Assembly (NCBI RefSeq): GCF_019008365.1
Contig: NZ_JAHHUL010000022.1
Coordinates: forward strand, 1 to 64,000
Length of the DNA: 64,000 nt
Direction: 5' to 3'
From: Phosphitispora fastidiosa
GTDB lineage: Bacteria > Bacillota > Thermincolia > Thermincolales > UBA2595
Under the pieces are notes generated by a model, which worked only from the letters and a program-made list of their open reading frames with translations, ran no database searches and was not told the origin of the DNA. A program made the position numbers and the translations under genes. Shown in pieces: positions 18,243 to 27,772 of the stretch (positions are counted from its first letter, which is position 1; each line of letters starts with the position of its first letter).

Positions 18243-18303
18243 AAAGCGCTTGCCAGAGATGTTAGTCTCCGGAAAGCGCCATTGCTCGATACGTCTGTGT
18301 ATC
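18243..18303 (-). promoter_or_regulatory. ANTAR-type antitermination leader of the pylT-mtm-pyl operon
   Basis: Read on the minus strand: P1 (18303-18288) is GATAC-ACAGAC-GTATC, a 5-bp stem with a six-base loop having A at position 1 and G at position 4. P2 (18287-18274) is GAGC-AATGGC-GCTT, again A1 and G4. The 3' arm of P2 is also the start of an intrinsic terminator GGCGCTT...AAGCGC followed by seven T (to about 18238). Mutually exclusive P2 and terminator hairpins with paired hexaloops are the known architecture of ANTAR-protein targets. The same P1 and P2 sequences occur in four nitrogen gene leaders in this window. Confidence 0.82.
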
Positions 18304-18324
18304 ATTTGATTTTTGATATTTTAA

Positions 18325-18353
18325 AGTTTAGCACATAGGAATTATTATTGCAA
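18325..18353 (-). promoter_or_regulatory. Candidate sigma-A promoter of the pylT-mtm operon
   Basis: On the minus strand TTGCAA (18353-18348), a 17-base spacer and TAAACT (18330-18325) precede the ANTAR leader by about 20 bases. The -35 element equals that of the ANTAR regulator promoter (TTGCAA-N16-TATAAT). Confidence 0.5.
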
Positions 18354-18480
18354 CACTTTTTTTAACGAAGGTTAAAATAGTTTTTAACCATTGGTTAATC
18401 TTTAGGTTTAAACTTTGGAAGGTGGGGGGAGGTATTTAATGTATGGTTAAAATAACACCCGAAAAAAACGAAAAAATATG

Positions 18481-18509
18481 TTGACTGGTGAAACTAACCA
18501 TGCTAAAAT
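18481..18509 (+). promoter_or_regulatory. Promoter of amtB-glnK
   Basis: TTGACT (18481-18486), a 17-base spacer and TAAAAT (18504-18509) form a near-consensus sigma-A promoter. The ANTAR-type leader begins about 20 bases downstream. Confidence 0.7.
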
Positions 18510-18528
18510 AAATCAAAATTAAATATCT

Positions 18529-18598
18529 GATACGTTGATGTATCTGTTAGCAGTGACGCTTTTTTGGAAGGGATACTTCCTTAAAAGCGTTTTTTATT
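18529..18598 (+). promoter_or_regulatory. ANTAR-type antitermination leader of amtB
   Basis: P1 (18529-18544) is GATAC-GTTGAT-GTATC. P2 (18549-18560) is AGC-AGTGAC-GCT with A1 and G4 in the loop. P2 overlaps the 5' arm of the terminator ACGCTTTT..GGAAG/CTTCC..AAAAGCGT followed by a T run. Binding of the ANTAR protein to P1-P2 would prevent the terminator and allow amtB-glnK transcription. The P1 loop has G instead of A at position 1. Confidence 0.8.
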
Positions 18599-18733
18599 TT
18601 GGATTTTCATACCCCAGGATTCTTTGTAGTATTTTTGGGTTGAGCAAAGATGCTCTCTAGCGGGAATTGGCGCCGATTCCTGAAGGAGAGCATATTTGTT
18701 TGATTGGATAAATTAATGTTAGGGGTGACGCCG

Positions 18734-20474
<1,741 letters not shown>

Positions 20475-20486
20475 ATAAATTTGATG

Positions 20487-20514
20487 TTGCAATCTTGAAA
20501 AACTCTGCTATAAT
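20487..20514 (+). promoter_or_regulatory. Promoter of the ANTAR regulator gene
   Basis: TTGCAA (20487-20492), a 16-base spacer and TATAAT (20509-20514) lie between glnK and the regulator leader. This gives the regulator its own transcription start in addition to readthrough from amtB-glnK. Confidence 0.6.
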
Positions 20515-20556
20515 GATTTATATAGATAGTATGTCATCCAAACACAAAATAATAGT

Positions 20557-20634
20557 GATACAATGAAGTATCAACATGTGGCGAGGAAGCCCTCAGAATT
20601 TTAAGCGAAAGCTTTTAATTCGAGGGCTTTTTTA
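20557..20634 (+). promoter_or_regulatory. ANTAR-type antitermination leader of the regulator gene (autoregulation)
   Basis: P1 (20557-20572) is GATAC-AATGAA-GTATC with A1 and G4. P2 (20580-20591) is GGC-GAGGAA-GCC, the most divergent of the set. P2 overlaps the terminator AAGCCCTC / GAGGGCTT (20587-20629) followed by six T. The regulator therefore probably controls its own synthesis by antitermination. Confidence 0.7.
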
Positions 20635-20661
20635 TATTATAGCGGGAAAGGAGGGATTGCT

Positions 20662-21243
20662 TTGGGGGAAGCAAGGGTGGTCATAGCAGACCCGGACGCC
20701 CAGTCACGAAAAGCGCTTAAAGCGATACTTAACCAGGCGGGACATCTGGTTACCGGAGAGGCGGAAGACGGTTTAACGGCCCTGAAGCTGATAAGAACCA
20801 GACAGCCTGACCTGGTAATTTTAGATGCCAGAATGGCTGTTATGGATGGCTCCGAATTTGCTTATATAGTCGAAGAGGACGGTTTAGCTCCGATAATATT
20901 GTTGACTTCCGGAGATCAGTTTGCCATACAAAAAGAAACTGATGAGCAGCAGCTCTTCGCTTATGCTATCAAGCCGGTTACCGAGCAGAGCCTGCTTCCC
21001 GTTATTGACATCGTGATCAAGAACTACACGAGAATCAGAACTCTTGAACAGGAGGTATCAAGGCTCAAGGACGTTATTGCAACCAGAAAACTGGTCGAAA
21101 AGGCCAAGGGAATTCTGATGGATAGTTATAAGCTGACCGAAAGCGAGGCCTTTAAAAGGATCCAGAAACAGAGCATGAATAAGCGTGTATCGATGAAATC
21201 TGTGGCCAAGGCAATCATTCTGGCTCATGAAATAAACATGTAA
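20662..21243 (+). CDS. Response regulator with ANTAR RNA-binding domain
   Basis: The 193-residue protein has an N-terminal receiver domain with the phosphoacceptor Asp55 (VILDARM), Thr82 and Lys104, a coiled-coil linker (LEQEVSRLKD) and a C-terminal ANTAR domain (LVEKAKGILMDSYKLTESEAFKRIQ..SMNKRVSMKSVAKAII). ANTAR domains bind paired hexaloop RNA hairpins and prevent termination. The first acidic pocket reads ADPD where DD or DE is usual, and no histidine kinase gene is nearby, so the input signal is unclear. It starts with TTG behind AAAGGAGGG. It is the obvious reader of the five leaders described here. Confidence 0.92.
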   Translation: MGEARVVIADPDAQSRKALKAILNQAGHLVTGEAEDGLTALKLIRTRQPDLVILDARMAVMDGSEFAYIVEEDGLAPIILLTSGDQFAIQKETDEQQLFAYAIKPVTEQSLLPVIDIVIKNYTRIRTLEQEVSRLKDVIATRKLVEKAKGILMDSYKLTESEAFKRIQKQSMNKRVSMKSVAKAIILAHEINM

Positions 21244-21255
21244 AAGAATAACCGG

Positions 21256-21337
21256 GGATACAGGGTTGTATCCGCACTATGGCAATGACGCTTGAAATCA
21301 AGGTTTTCAGACCTTTATTTTGGGCGTTTAATTTTTT
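21256..21337 (+). promoter_or_regulatory. ANTAR-type antitermination leader of glnA1
   Basis: P1 (21256-21273) is GGATAC-AGGGTT-GTATCC with a 6-bp stem and A1/G4 in the loop. P2 (21281-21292) is GGC-AATGAC-GCT. P2 overlaps the terminator whose outer stem is ACGC/GCGT and inner stem AAGGT/ACCTT, followed by T-rich sequence. It begins 12 bases after the regulator stop and no clear promoter separates them, so glnA1 may be reached by readthrough from the regulator gene. Confidence 0.78.
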
Positions 21338-21375
21338 CTCCAAAAAATAAAAATTTCTGAAAGGTGTGTGTTTAC

Positions 21376-22698
21376 ATGGATAAGAAACAAGTATTGGAAA
21401 AAGCAAGAGAAATGAATGTAAAGTTCGTCCGCTTGCAGTTTACCGACATTTACGGGGTGATGAAAAACATGGCCATTACTGTTGAACAGCTGGAAAAGGC
21501 CCTTGACGGTGAATTAATGTTTGACGGCTCTTCTATCGAAGGCTTTACCCGGATTGAAGAATCCGACATGTACCTGAGACCTGACCCGGATACCTTCCTG
21601 GTCTTTCCATGGAGGCCTAAAGATGGCTCGGTTGCCAGACTGATCTGTGATGTTTATATGCCGGACGGAACTCCCTTTGAAGGTGACCCCCGTTATGTCC
21701 TCAAAAAGGCCCTTAAGGAAGCGGCTGATATGGGTTACTCCATGTATGTAGGCCCTGAGGCCGAGTTTTTTCTCTTCCTGGTTGATGAACACGGCAGGCC
21801 TACTACGGTTACCCATGACACTGCCGGTTACTTTGACCTGACTCCTGTGGACCTGGGTGAAAACGCCCGCCGCGACATGGTGTTAAATCTGGAGCAGATG
21901 GGATTTGAAATTGAGGCTTCACACCACGAGGTGGCTCAGGGACAGCATGAAATTGATTTCAAATATGCTGATGCCCTTGATGTTGCTGACAAAGTAATGA
22001 CTTTTAAGCTGGTTGTCAGGACAATCGCGCAGCGCCACGGACTGCATGCCACCTTTATGCCAAAGCCGATATTTGGGATTAACGGCTCTGGAATGCATAT
22101 CAACCAGTCACTTTTTAAAAATGGCGCCAACGCCTTTTATGACCCCAATGGCATGAAGAAACTCAGTGAGGAAGCCTATTACTATATTGGCGGTTTATTA
22201 AAACATGCTCGCTCCTTTGCTGCCCTAACTAATCCAACAGTGAACTCCTACAAAAGGCTGGTTCCCGGATATGAAGCTCCTGTTTACCTGGCCTGGTCAG
22301 CAGCTAACAGAAGCGCCCTGGTACGAATCCCTGCCAAGCGCGGCGCCAGTACCCGTGTTGAGCTGAGAAACCCGGACCCGTCCTGCAATCCGTACCTTGC
22401 TATAGCTGCCGCCCTTTCTGCCGGTTTAGACGGTATCAAAAACAAAATCAGTCCTCCCGCAGAAATGGCCGCTAACATATACAATATGACAGCTGCGGAA
22501 AGAGATTCTGCCGGAATTCAGAGCCTGCCGGCCAGCCTGGCAGAAGCGGTGGAGGAACTGAAGCAGAACGAGGTTATGAAAAAAATGCTGGGTGAACATG
22601 TGTTTAACAAGTTTGTAGCAGGCAAACAGATAGAATGGGATAATTACAGGATAAGAGTCAGTCAGTGGGAAATCGACTCTTATTTAAGCACATATTAA
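21376..22698 (+). CDS. glnA: Glutamine synthetase type I
   Basis: The enzyme makes glutamine from glutamate, ammonium and ATP. The 440-residue protein is the short Firmicute GS-I form. It has the start motif [47 protein letters not shown] and [18 protein letters not shown]. The ATG at 21376 follows an AAAGGTGTG site. It is highly similar along its whole length to the second glutamine synthetase at 33.4 kb, so the pair arose by duplication. It is controlled by the ANTAR leader just upstream. Confidence 0.96.
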   Translation: MDKKQVLEKAREMNVKFVRLQFTDIYGVMKNMAITVEQLEKALDGELMFDGSSIEGFTRIEESDMYLRPDPDTFLVFPWRPKDGSVARLICDVYMPDGTPFEGDPRYVLKKALKEAADMGYSMYVGPEAEFFLFLVDEHGRPTTVTHDTAGYFDLTPVDLGENARRDMVLNLEQMGFEIEASHHEVAQGQHEIDFKYADALDVADKVMTFKLVVRTIAQRHGLHATFMPKPIFGINGSGMHINQSLFKNGANAFYDPNGMKKLSEEAYYYIGGLLKHARSFAALTNPTVNSYKRLVPGYEAPVYLAWSAANRSALVRIPAKRGASTRVELRNPDPSCNPYLAIAAALSAGLDGIKNKISPPAEMAANIYNMTAAERDSAGIQSLPASLAEAVEELKQNEVMKKMLGEHVFNKFVAGKQIEWDNYRIRVSQWEIDSYLSTY

Positions 22699-22711
22699 TT
22701 GTAATTTGAAT

Positions 22712-22824
22712 AGGGGCAGATATGTTCCTCCGGCAGGCTACATCTCCGCCGGCAGCAACTCCCGCTTCGCGGGTCGTTGGCCGGACGGACGACAGACTCT
22801 GCCTTCCGGAACACATCTGCCCCT
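22712..22824. repeat. Dispersed palindromic repeat, copy 1
   Basis: The ends AGGGGCAGATATGTTCC and GGAACACATCTGCCCCT are inverted. The inside holds CATCTCCGCCGGCAGC, CTCCCGCTTCGCGGGT and GGCCGGACGGACGACAGACTC, shared with copies at 26.9 and 40.8 kb. Flanking bases outside the core (ACATATTAAT on both sides, inverted) extend the palindrome. No open reading frame is present. Confidence 0.85.
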
Positions 22825-22902
22825 AACTTTATGACTATTAATATATGTTAAATAAGAAGTCTCACGAAAATTGTTCAAGGTCTGGCCTTGGACTTTTTTA
22901 TA

Positions 22903-22931
22903 TTGACGCTAAAGCCTTCCGGTTTTATAAT
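22903..22931 (+). promoter_or_regulatory. Promoter of the tetR-RND pump operon
   Basis: TTGACG (22903-22908), a 17-base spacer and TATAAT (22926-22931) form a strong sigma-A promoter about 90 bases before the TetR gene. Confidence 0.72.
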
Positions 22932-22946
22932 TATTTATAGGTGTAA

Positions 22947-22963
22947 TTTGCACGCTATGCAAA
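22947..22963. promoter_or_regulatory. Candidate TetR-family operator
   Basis: TTTGCA-CGCTA-TGCAAA is a near-perfect palindrome starting 16 bases after the -10 box. A further half site GTGCAAA follows at 22974-22980. It is well placed for autoregulation by the TetR protein encoded next. Confidence 0.55.
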
Positions 22964-23018
22964 AATACATATGGTGCAAAACGGTTAGGATGCAGAGCAG
23001 AAAAAGGGGAGGGTTTGG

Positions 23019-23657
23019 ATGACTGACCAGACAATGCGGGAACGTAAAAAAGAAGCTACCAAAGCCGGAATTTTAAATGCCGCCATAGAACTGATAAACA
23101 CAAATGGTTTTACGGCAACCACCATGCAGCATATAGCCGGGAAAGCGGATGTAGCCCTGAGGACCCTCTACAATTATTTTCCTTCCAAAGAATCCATTGT
23201 AGCAACATATCTGCATATTGTTGTCGAGGACCAGGCCCGAAAAAGATGGGATCAGATTATCAGCCTGGACTCAACTTATAACCGGCTGCTGGCTATGTGC
23301 CGGATATCAGCCCAATGGATGACCGAAAATGCTACTTTAATTGAGGTTTATGCATTAGACCCGCGGCATTACTTTTACGGAGTGGAAACCGATGAAATAC
23401 CAAGGAGTGGTTATGAGGATTTTGTAGAACAAGTGGTTACCCTGGGGCAGAACCAGGGGGATATTTCCCCTATGTTTTCTGCTGCCGTGATTACTCAGCA
23501 TTATATGGGTGTTTATTACTCGAATATTCTTACCTGGCTGGGGAACCCCGAGCAGGACTTGCTGGAGATATTTAAAGAGGGGCTGGATGTTTTTTATCAA
23601 GGGATAAAAGCAGAAAGTGTTGATGCCGGGGTTGTTCTTGCAGGGATGTTTTTTTGA
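23019..23657 (+). CDS. TetR-family transcriptional regulator
   Basis: The 212-residue protein has the TetR helix-turn-helix at its N-terminus (ILNAAIELINTNGFTATTMQHIAGKADVALRTLYNYFPSKESI) and a ligand-binding C-terminal domain of no recognised specificity. It has a GGGGAGGG site. It lies 33 bases before the RND pump gene and probably represses both through the palindrome upstream, in response to a substrate of the pump. This last point is inference from gene order. Confidence 0.9.
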   Translation: MTDQTMRERKKEATKAGILNAAIELINTNGFTATTMQHIAGKADVALRTLYNYFPSKESIVATYLHIVVEDQARKRWDQIISLDSTYNRLLAMCRISAQWMTENATLIEVYALDPRHYFYGVETDEIPRSGYEDFVEQVVTLGQNQGDISPMFSAAVITQHYMGVYYSNILTWLGNPEQDLLEIFKEGLDVFYQGIKAESVDAGVVLAGMFF

Positions 23658-23690
23658 TTCCGGTTAAAGTTTCATGGGAGGGGCTTAAAG

Positions 23691-26600
23691 ATGAAGATAA
23701 CTGAACTTGCGATTAAACGTCCATCGGCAATGTCGATGATTATAATGTTTTTCGTAGTCATGGGTATGTTTGGCTATTCTAAAATTGGTTCTGACCTGTT
23801 TCCGAAGGCTAATATTCCTGTTGTTACCATTATCAGTGTCTACCCCGGCGCGGGGGCGGAGGAAATGGAAAACCAGGTGGTTGATGAGATAGAGGAGGCC
23901 GTCTCCTCACTTAGCGGTCTGAAAGACACCAGGTCGTGGATTGCTGAGGGGATAGCCACAACTGTAATGGAATTCACCATGGCCACAGATGTTGACATAG
24001 CATCAATGGATGCCCAGAAGGCTGTCGACAGGGTGATGATGAAACTGCCCCAAGACATGGAAAAACCCATTGTCCAGAAGGTGGATATGAATGCTGATCC
24101 CGTACTCATCCTGGCGGTTTCCGGAGAACGTCCTTTAAACGAGCTTTATGAGATAGCAAATGATACCGTTAAGGAACGTCTGCAGACAGTACCCGGAGTA
24201 GCTTCGATTAATATTGTTGGAGGCAAAAAACAACAGGTCAGGGTAGAGATTGACCGTGTTAAGCTGGAGTCTTACGGCTTGTCTGTTAATCAGGTGGTCG
24301 GGCTCTTACGGGCAGAGAATCTCAATGTCCCCAGTGGCAACATCAAGGGGGATACAATGCGTTATGACGTGAGGCTGGTGGGGGAATTCCAATGCCTTGC
24401 CGATATTGAAAAACTGCCGGTTCCACTTCCGGCAGGAGCAACTGTCCCGCTTCGGGAAATCGCCTCAGTAAAAAATTCTTTCGCTGAGGTGGAAGAATAC
24501 AGCCGGCTTAACGACAATGAGGCTGTAGGGCTGATTATTCAGAAACAGAGTGATGCCAGTATTGTCGACACCGCTGAGGGTCTCAGGGATGAACTGGACA
24601 GCTTAAAAGCTGTTATGCCGCAGGATATCAATATTGTAGTATCAGACGACAGTTCCACCTTTACTAAAGACTCCCTGGCAGATACACAGCGTACTCTGGT
24701 GGAAGGCGTTATTATGACCGGGTTGGTACTCCTGTTTTTCCTTCGGGAATGGCGGTCACTGGTTATAGTAATGCTGGCAATTCCTACATCGATTATCGCT
24801 ACGTTTATGATGATGTACTTCTTTGGGTATACCTTTAATATGCTGTCACTCATGGGGCTGTCCCTGTGTGTCGGTATCCTGGTTGATGATTCCATTGTGG
24901 TTCTGGAAAATATCCACCGTCATTTGAGGATGGGCAAAGACGCTGACACAGCGGCTATAGAGGGGCGTGGGGAAATTGGCATGGCTGCTATTGCCATCAC
25001 TCTTTCCGATGTGGTGGTCTTTGGACCGATTGCCTTTATGCAGGGTATGGTAGGACAGATGTTTAAACAGTTTGGTCTTACCGTGGTTGTGGCTACCCTG
25101 TTCTCACTTTTTGTGTCATTTACCCTTACTCCGATGATGGCTGCCAAGTTTTATAAATATGTTCCCGATAGCGGGCAGAAGAAGAAAAAAAATCGCCTCT
25201 GGGAATGGATTGGCAGTAAAACCGGAAGTCTGGGTGAGTTTATAACAGCAATTTACCGGAAGACACTTGTCTGGGCGCTGGATAACCGCTTAAAAGTTAT
25301 TGCCGTGGTACTCGCAGGTGTAATCGCTTCCCTTTGTCTGATTCCCGTAATCGGCTTCGAATTTATGACCAAGGCTGACCAGGGTAAGTTTAAAGTAACT
25401 GTGGAAATGCCGCCGGGAACAACTCTGAACGTAACTGACAAGGTTGTCAGGAACCTGGAAGGCAGGCTGGAAAAGATTCCTGAGGTGTCACATACCTTTT
25501 CTACTGTAGGCGGCGGAACCAGTAACACAAGTTTCATCGGTGGCGCCAGTTCACCTCACCTGGCAAGCATCCAGGTAATCCTGAAGCCCAAAAACGAGAG
25601 GGACAAAAGTGTCTGGGAAGTTGCCGACATAGCCCGCGGCTGGGAAGATTACCCAGGAGTTACCATAAAAATTCTGGAGGCCCAGATGGCAGGTCTCAAT
25701 TATATGGAAGCTCCTATTATGGTGGAGATCCGCGGGTCAGATATGAACGTCCTGACAGACCTGGCCGGGAAAGTCCGGGGAATAGTAGAGAAAACACCCG
25801 GAACTGATGATGTCTACATGTCATGGGAGGAAAACGCTCAGCCCGAATTCAAGGTGGTTATAGACCGTGACAAGTCATCAGCCATGGGTCTAACCACCGC
25901 CGAGGTGGCTCAGGCGATGCGGGCTGCCATGGCCGGTGAGGAGGCCTCAACTGTAACCATTGACAACAAGGAAATGGATATTTGGGTTCAGTTAAGCGAT
26001 GTCAACCGGAAAAGCCCGGAAGACATAGGAAATATAACTGTTTCCAACCGTTTTGGACAGACATATTTAGTTAAGCAGCTCGCTGACATAATTCCTGCCA
26101 AGGGTCCTACCGAAATCAGACATAAAAACAGGTCCCGGATGGTAACAGTCCTGGCAAATTACAAGGGTGAATCTCTGTCAACAATTGTAAACAACATTGA
26201 GACCGAAGTTGCCAAACTTGATATACCTAATGGTTATGATATCGGCTATGACGGTGAGATAAAGCAGATGAATGATTCCAATACAGACCTGGCTCAGGCC
26301 CTGGTTTTGTCTCTGGTGCTTGTTTATATGATTCTGGTGGTCCTTTATGAATCATTCTTGACCCCTTTTATCCGAATGCTCTCTCTCCCCTGCGGGATTA
26401 TCGGGGCCATGCTTGCTCTCCTGCTGACGGGCAACACCCTGAACATCCTGTCAATAATAGGCCTAATTATGCTTGAGGGTTTAGCGGCTAAAAACGGTAC
26501 ACTGCTGATTGACTATACCAACACACTGATGGAGAGGGGCGCAAGCCTTAGGGATGCACTGTTGGAGGCAGGGACAACAAGACTCAGGCCTATTTTTATG

Positions 26601-26828
26601 ACTTCAACTACAATGATTTTTGGGATGCTTCCTACTGCCATGGCCCTGGCTGCGGGCTCGGAGATTAGGAGGGGGATGGGTATTGTATTGGTTGGGGGGC
26701 TCTTGACCTCCACCATTCTGACCCCCATTTTAATTCCGGTTGCTTATACCCTTTTGGATGACCTGAAACAGCGGCTGATACGGAAAATAAGAAAAAGAAG
26801 AGAAAACAGGGCTGCAGTGAGCGGCTAA
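23691..26828 (+). CDS. RND-family efflux transporter (AcrB/HAE1-like)
   Basis: The 1045-residue protein has full RND architecture: a first membrane helix (SAMSMIIMFFVVMG), two large extracytoplasmic loops (about 40-330 and 560-860) and two six-helix bundles. The conserved GILVDDSIVVLENIHRH lies in helix 4, where the paired acidic residues drive proton coupling. SLPCGIIGAMLALL and the helix 10-12 region are also complete. No membrane fusion protein or outer membrane factor gene is adjacent, as in other pumps of single-membrane Firmicutes. Substrates are unknown. Confidence 0.92.
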   Translation: MKITELAIKRPSAMSMIIMFFVVMGMFGYSKIGSDLFPKANIPVVTIISVYPGAGAEEMENQVVDEIEEAVSSLSGLKDTRSWIAEGIATTVMEFTMATDVDIASMDAQKAVDRVMMKLPQDMEKPIVQKVDMNADPVLILAVSGERPLNELYEIANDTVKERLQTVPGVASINIVGGKKQQVRVEIDRVKLESYGLSVNQVVGLLRAENLNVPSGNIKGDTMRYDVRLVGEFQCLADIEKLPVPLPAGATVPLREIASVKNSFAEVEEYSRLNDNEAVGLIIQKQSDASIVDTAEGLRDELDSLKAVMPQDINIVVSDDSSTFTKDSLADTQRTLVEGVIMTGLVLLFFLREWRSLVIVMLAIPTSIIATFMMMYFFGYTFNMLSLMGLSLCVGILVDDSIVVLENIHRHLRMGKDADTAAIEGRGEIGMAAIAITLSDVVVFGPIAFMQGMVGQMFKQFGLTVVVATLFSLFVSFTLTPMMAAKFYKYVPDSGQKKKKNRLWEWIGSKTGSLGEFITAIYRKTLVWALDNRLKVIAVVLAGVIASLCLIPVIGFEFMTKADQGKFKVTVEMPPGTTLNVTDKVVRNLEGRLEKIPEVSHTFSTVGGGTSNTSFIGGASSPHLASIQVILKPKNERDKSVWEVADIARGWEDYPGVTIKILEAQMAGLNYMEAPIMVEIRGSDMNVLTDLAGKVRGIVEKTPGTDDVYMSWEENAQPEFKVVIDRDKSSAMGLTTAEVAQAMRAAMAGEEASTVTIDNKEMDIWVQLSDVNRKSPEDIGNITVSNRFGQTYLVKQLADIIPAKGPTEIRHKNRSRMVTVLANYKGESLSTIVNNIETEVAKLDIPNGYDIGYDGEIKQMNDSNTDLAQALVLSLVLVYMILVVLYESFLTPFIRMLSLPCGIIGAMLALLLTGNTLNILSIIGLIMLEGLAAKNGTLLIDYTNTLMERGASLRDALLEAGTTRLRPIFMTSTTMIFGMLPTAMALAAGSEIRRGMGIVLVGGLLTSTILTPILIPVAYTLLDDLKQRLIRKIRKRRENRAAVSG

Positions 26829-26853
26829 TATTATTGACAAGGTCAATAATATT
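26826..26853. repeat. Perfect 12-bp inverted repeat at the pump gene stop
   Basis: AATATTATTGAC-AAG-GTCAATAATATT begins just at the RND stop codon. It has no following T tract, so it is a weak terminator candidate or the outer border of the palindromic repeat copy that follows. Confidence 0.5.
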
Positions 26854-26874
26854 GAACGCTAAAAATGTTATAGG

Positions 26875-27060
26875 ACAGGGGTAGATGTGTTCCGGAGGGC
26901 GGAGTCTGTCGTCCGTCCGGCCCGCGACCGCAAAGCGGGAGCGGCTGCCGGCGGAGATGTCTGGGGGTCCCCCCGATCCGTCGAAGCCCCGGCCTTTCTG
27001 AAAGGCCGGGGTTCGGTAACGGATTGGGGGCCCCGCCCGAGGAATTCATCTACCCCTGTC
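26875..27060. repeat. Dispersed palindromic repeat, copy 2 (inverted, with nested palindrome)
   Basis: GACAGGGGTAGATG and CATCTACCCCTGTC form the ends. The left half is the reverse complement of copies 1 and 3. About 80 extra bases (26961-27043) are present relative to them, containing the hairpin CCCCGGCCTTTC-TGA-AAGGCCGGGG and flanking GATCCGT/ACGGATT, so a second palindrome has been inserted into or grown within the first. It fills most of the gap between the pump and zinc-ribbon genes. Confidence 0.8.
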
Positions 27061-27102
27061 CCTTGGTACATTTTAATATCAAAAATATGGGGTTTGTCAA
27101 TC

Positions 27103-27130
27103 AGTTGAGGGGCTGTCTCAGACAGCCCCT
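27103..27130. repeat. Short hairpin before the zinc-ribbon gene
   Basis: AGGGGCTGTCT-CA-GACAGCCCCT forms a strong hairpin. No T run follows, so a role as terminator is uncertain. Confidence 0.45.
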
Positions 27131-27198
27131 GTAACAATGGTTGACAGTTTCCGGTTTTTGGTGTTTAATTAATTTAAAATAGCTCTGGAGGTGGTTTG

Positions 27199-27633
27199 AT
27201 GAGTTTTTTCAAGAAGCTGACGGATACTGCCAAGAGTACTGCTAATACACTCAGTTCAAAGTCACAGGAACTTTATACTGCAGGGAGATTGAAAATAGAG
27301 CAGACACAAATTGAGGGCAAGATTAAGGACAAGAAAACACAACTGGGAGATCTGGTCTATAAGGCTTTCGCGTCAGGACTGGAACCAGGCAGTGCGGCTG
27401 CTGCGGTTTGTGAGGAAATCAAGGACCTGGAAAGACAGGTTGCTGAGCTTGACCAGAAGATGCAGGAAGAACAGGCACAGGGACAGCAGGCCGGACAGCA
27501 AGCTGCCGGACAGCAGCCGCCGTTGTCGGAGCAGGCTTCACAACAGTCTGCCGCTGCAGCCAACTGCCCCAGATGTGGGGCTGCGGTTGAGCCGGGAGGC
27601 AAATTTTGCCCGGGGTGCGGCGGTCAACTGTAA
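27199..27633 (+). CDS. Small coiled-coil protein with C-terminal zinc ribbon
   Basis: The 144-residue protein has a helical, charged N-terminal half (SFFKKLTDTAKSTANTLSSK, then a coiled coil IKDLERQVAELDQKMQEE), a glutamine-rich linker of about 30 residues, and a C-terminal zinc ribbon CPRCGAAVEPGGKFCPGCG with two CxxC knuckles. Proteins of this layout are common in clostridia and have no assigned role. The ATG at 27199 has a GGAGGTGG site. A hairpin terminator follows. Confidence 0.75.
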   Translation: MSFFKKLTDTAKSTANTLSSKSQELYTAGRLKIEQTQIEGKIKDKKTQLGDLVYKAFASGLEPGSAAAAVCEEIKDLERQVAELDQKMQEEQAQGQQAGQQAAGQQPPLSEQASQQSAAAANCPRCGAAVEPGGKFCPGCGGQL

Positions 27634-27657
27634 TTACATAGTTATTCGTGTGTCGAA

Positions 27658-27696
27658 AAATGTCGCTAATTTATTATGGTTGGCGACGTTTTTTTC
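27658..27696 (+). terminator. Terminator of the zinc-ribbon gene
   Basis: GTCGC (27661-27665) pairs with GCGAC after an AT-rich loop and is followed by GTTTTTTTC. TGTCGAA, a Spo0A-box-like heptamer, overlaps the upstream side, which is probably chance. Confidence 0.6.
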
Positions 27697-27772
27697 AAGA
27701 CAATAGGAGGTATTTTTGTTACAATATCAGTTAACTGTTGTTGCAAAAATCTGAAAAATACAGAGGTATCAT

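Noticed and set aside
27640-27670. Spo0A box TGTCGAA near the SpoIIM-like gene
   Set aside because: A single heptamer overlapping a terminator, more than 100 bases from the next start, is not enough evidence.
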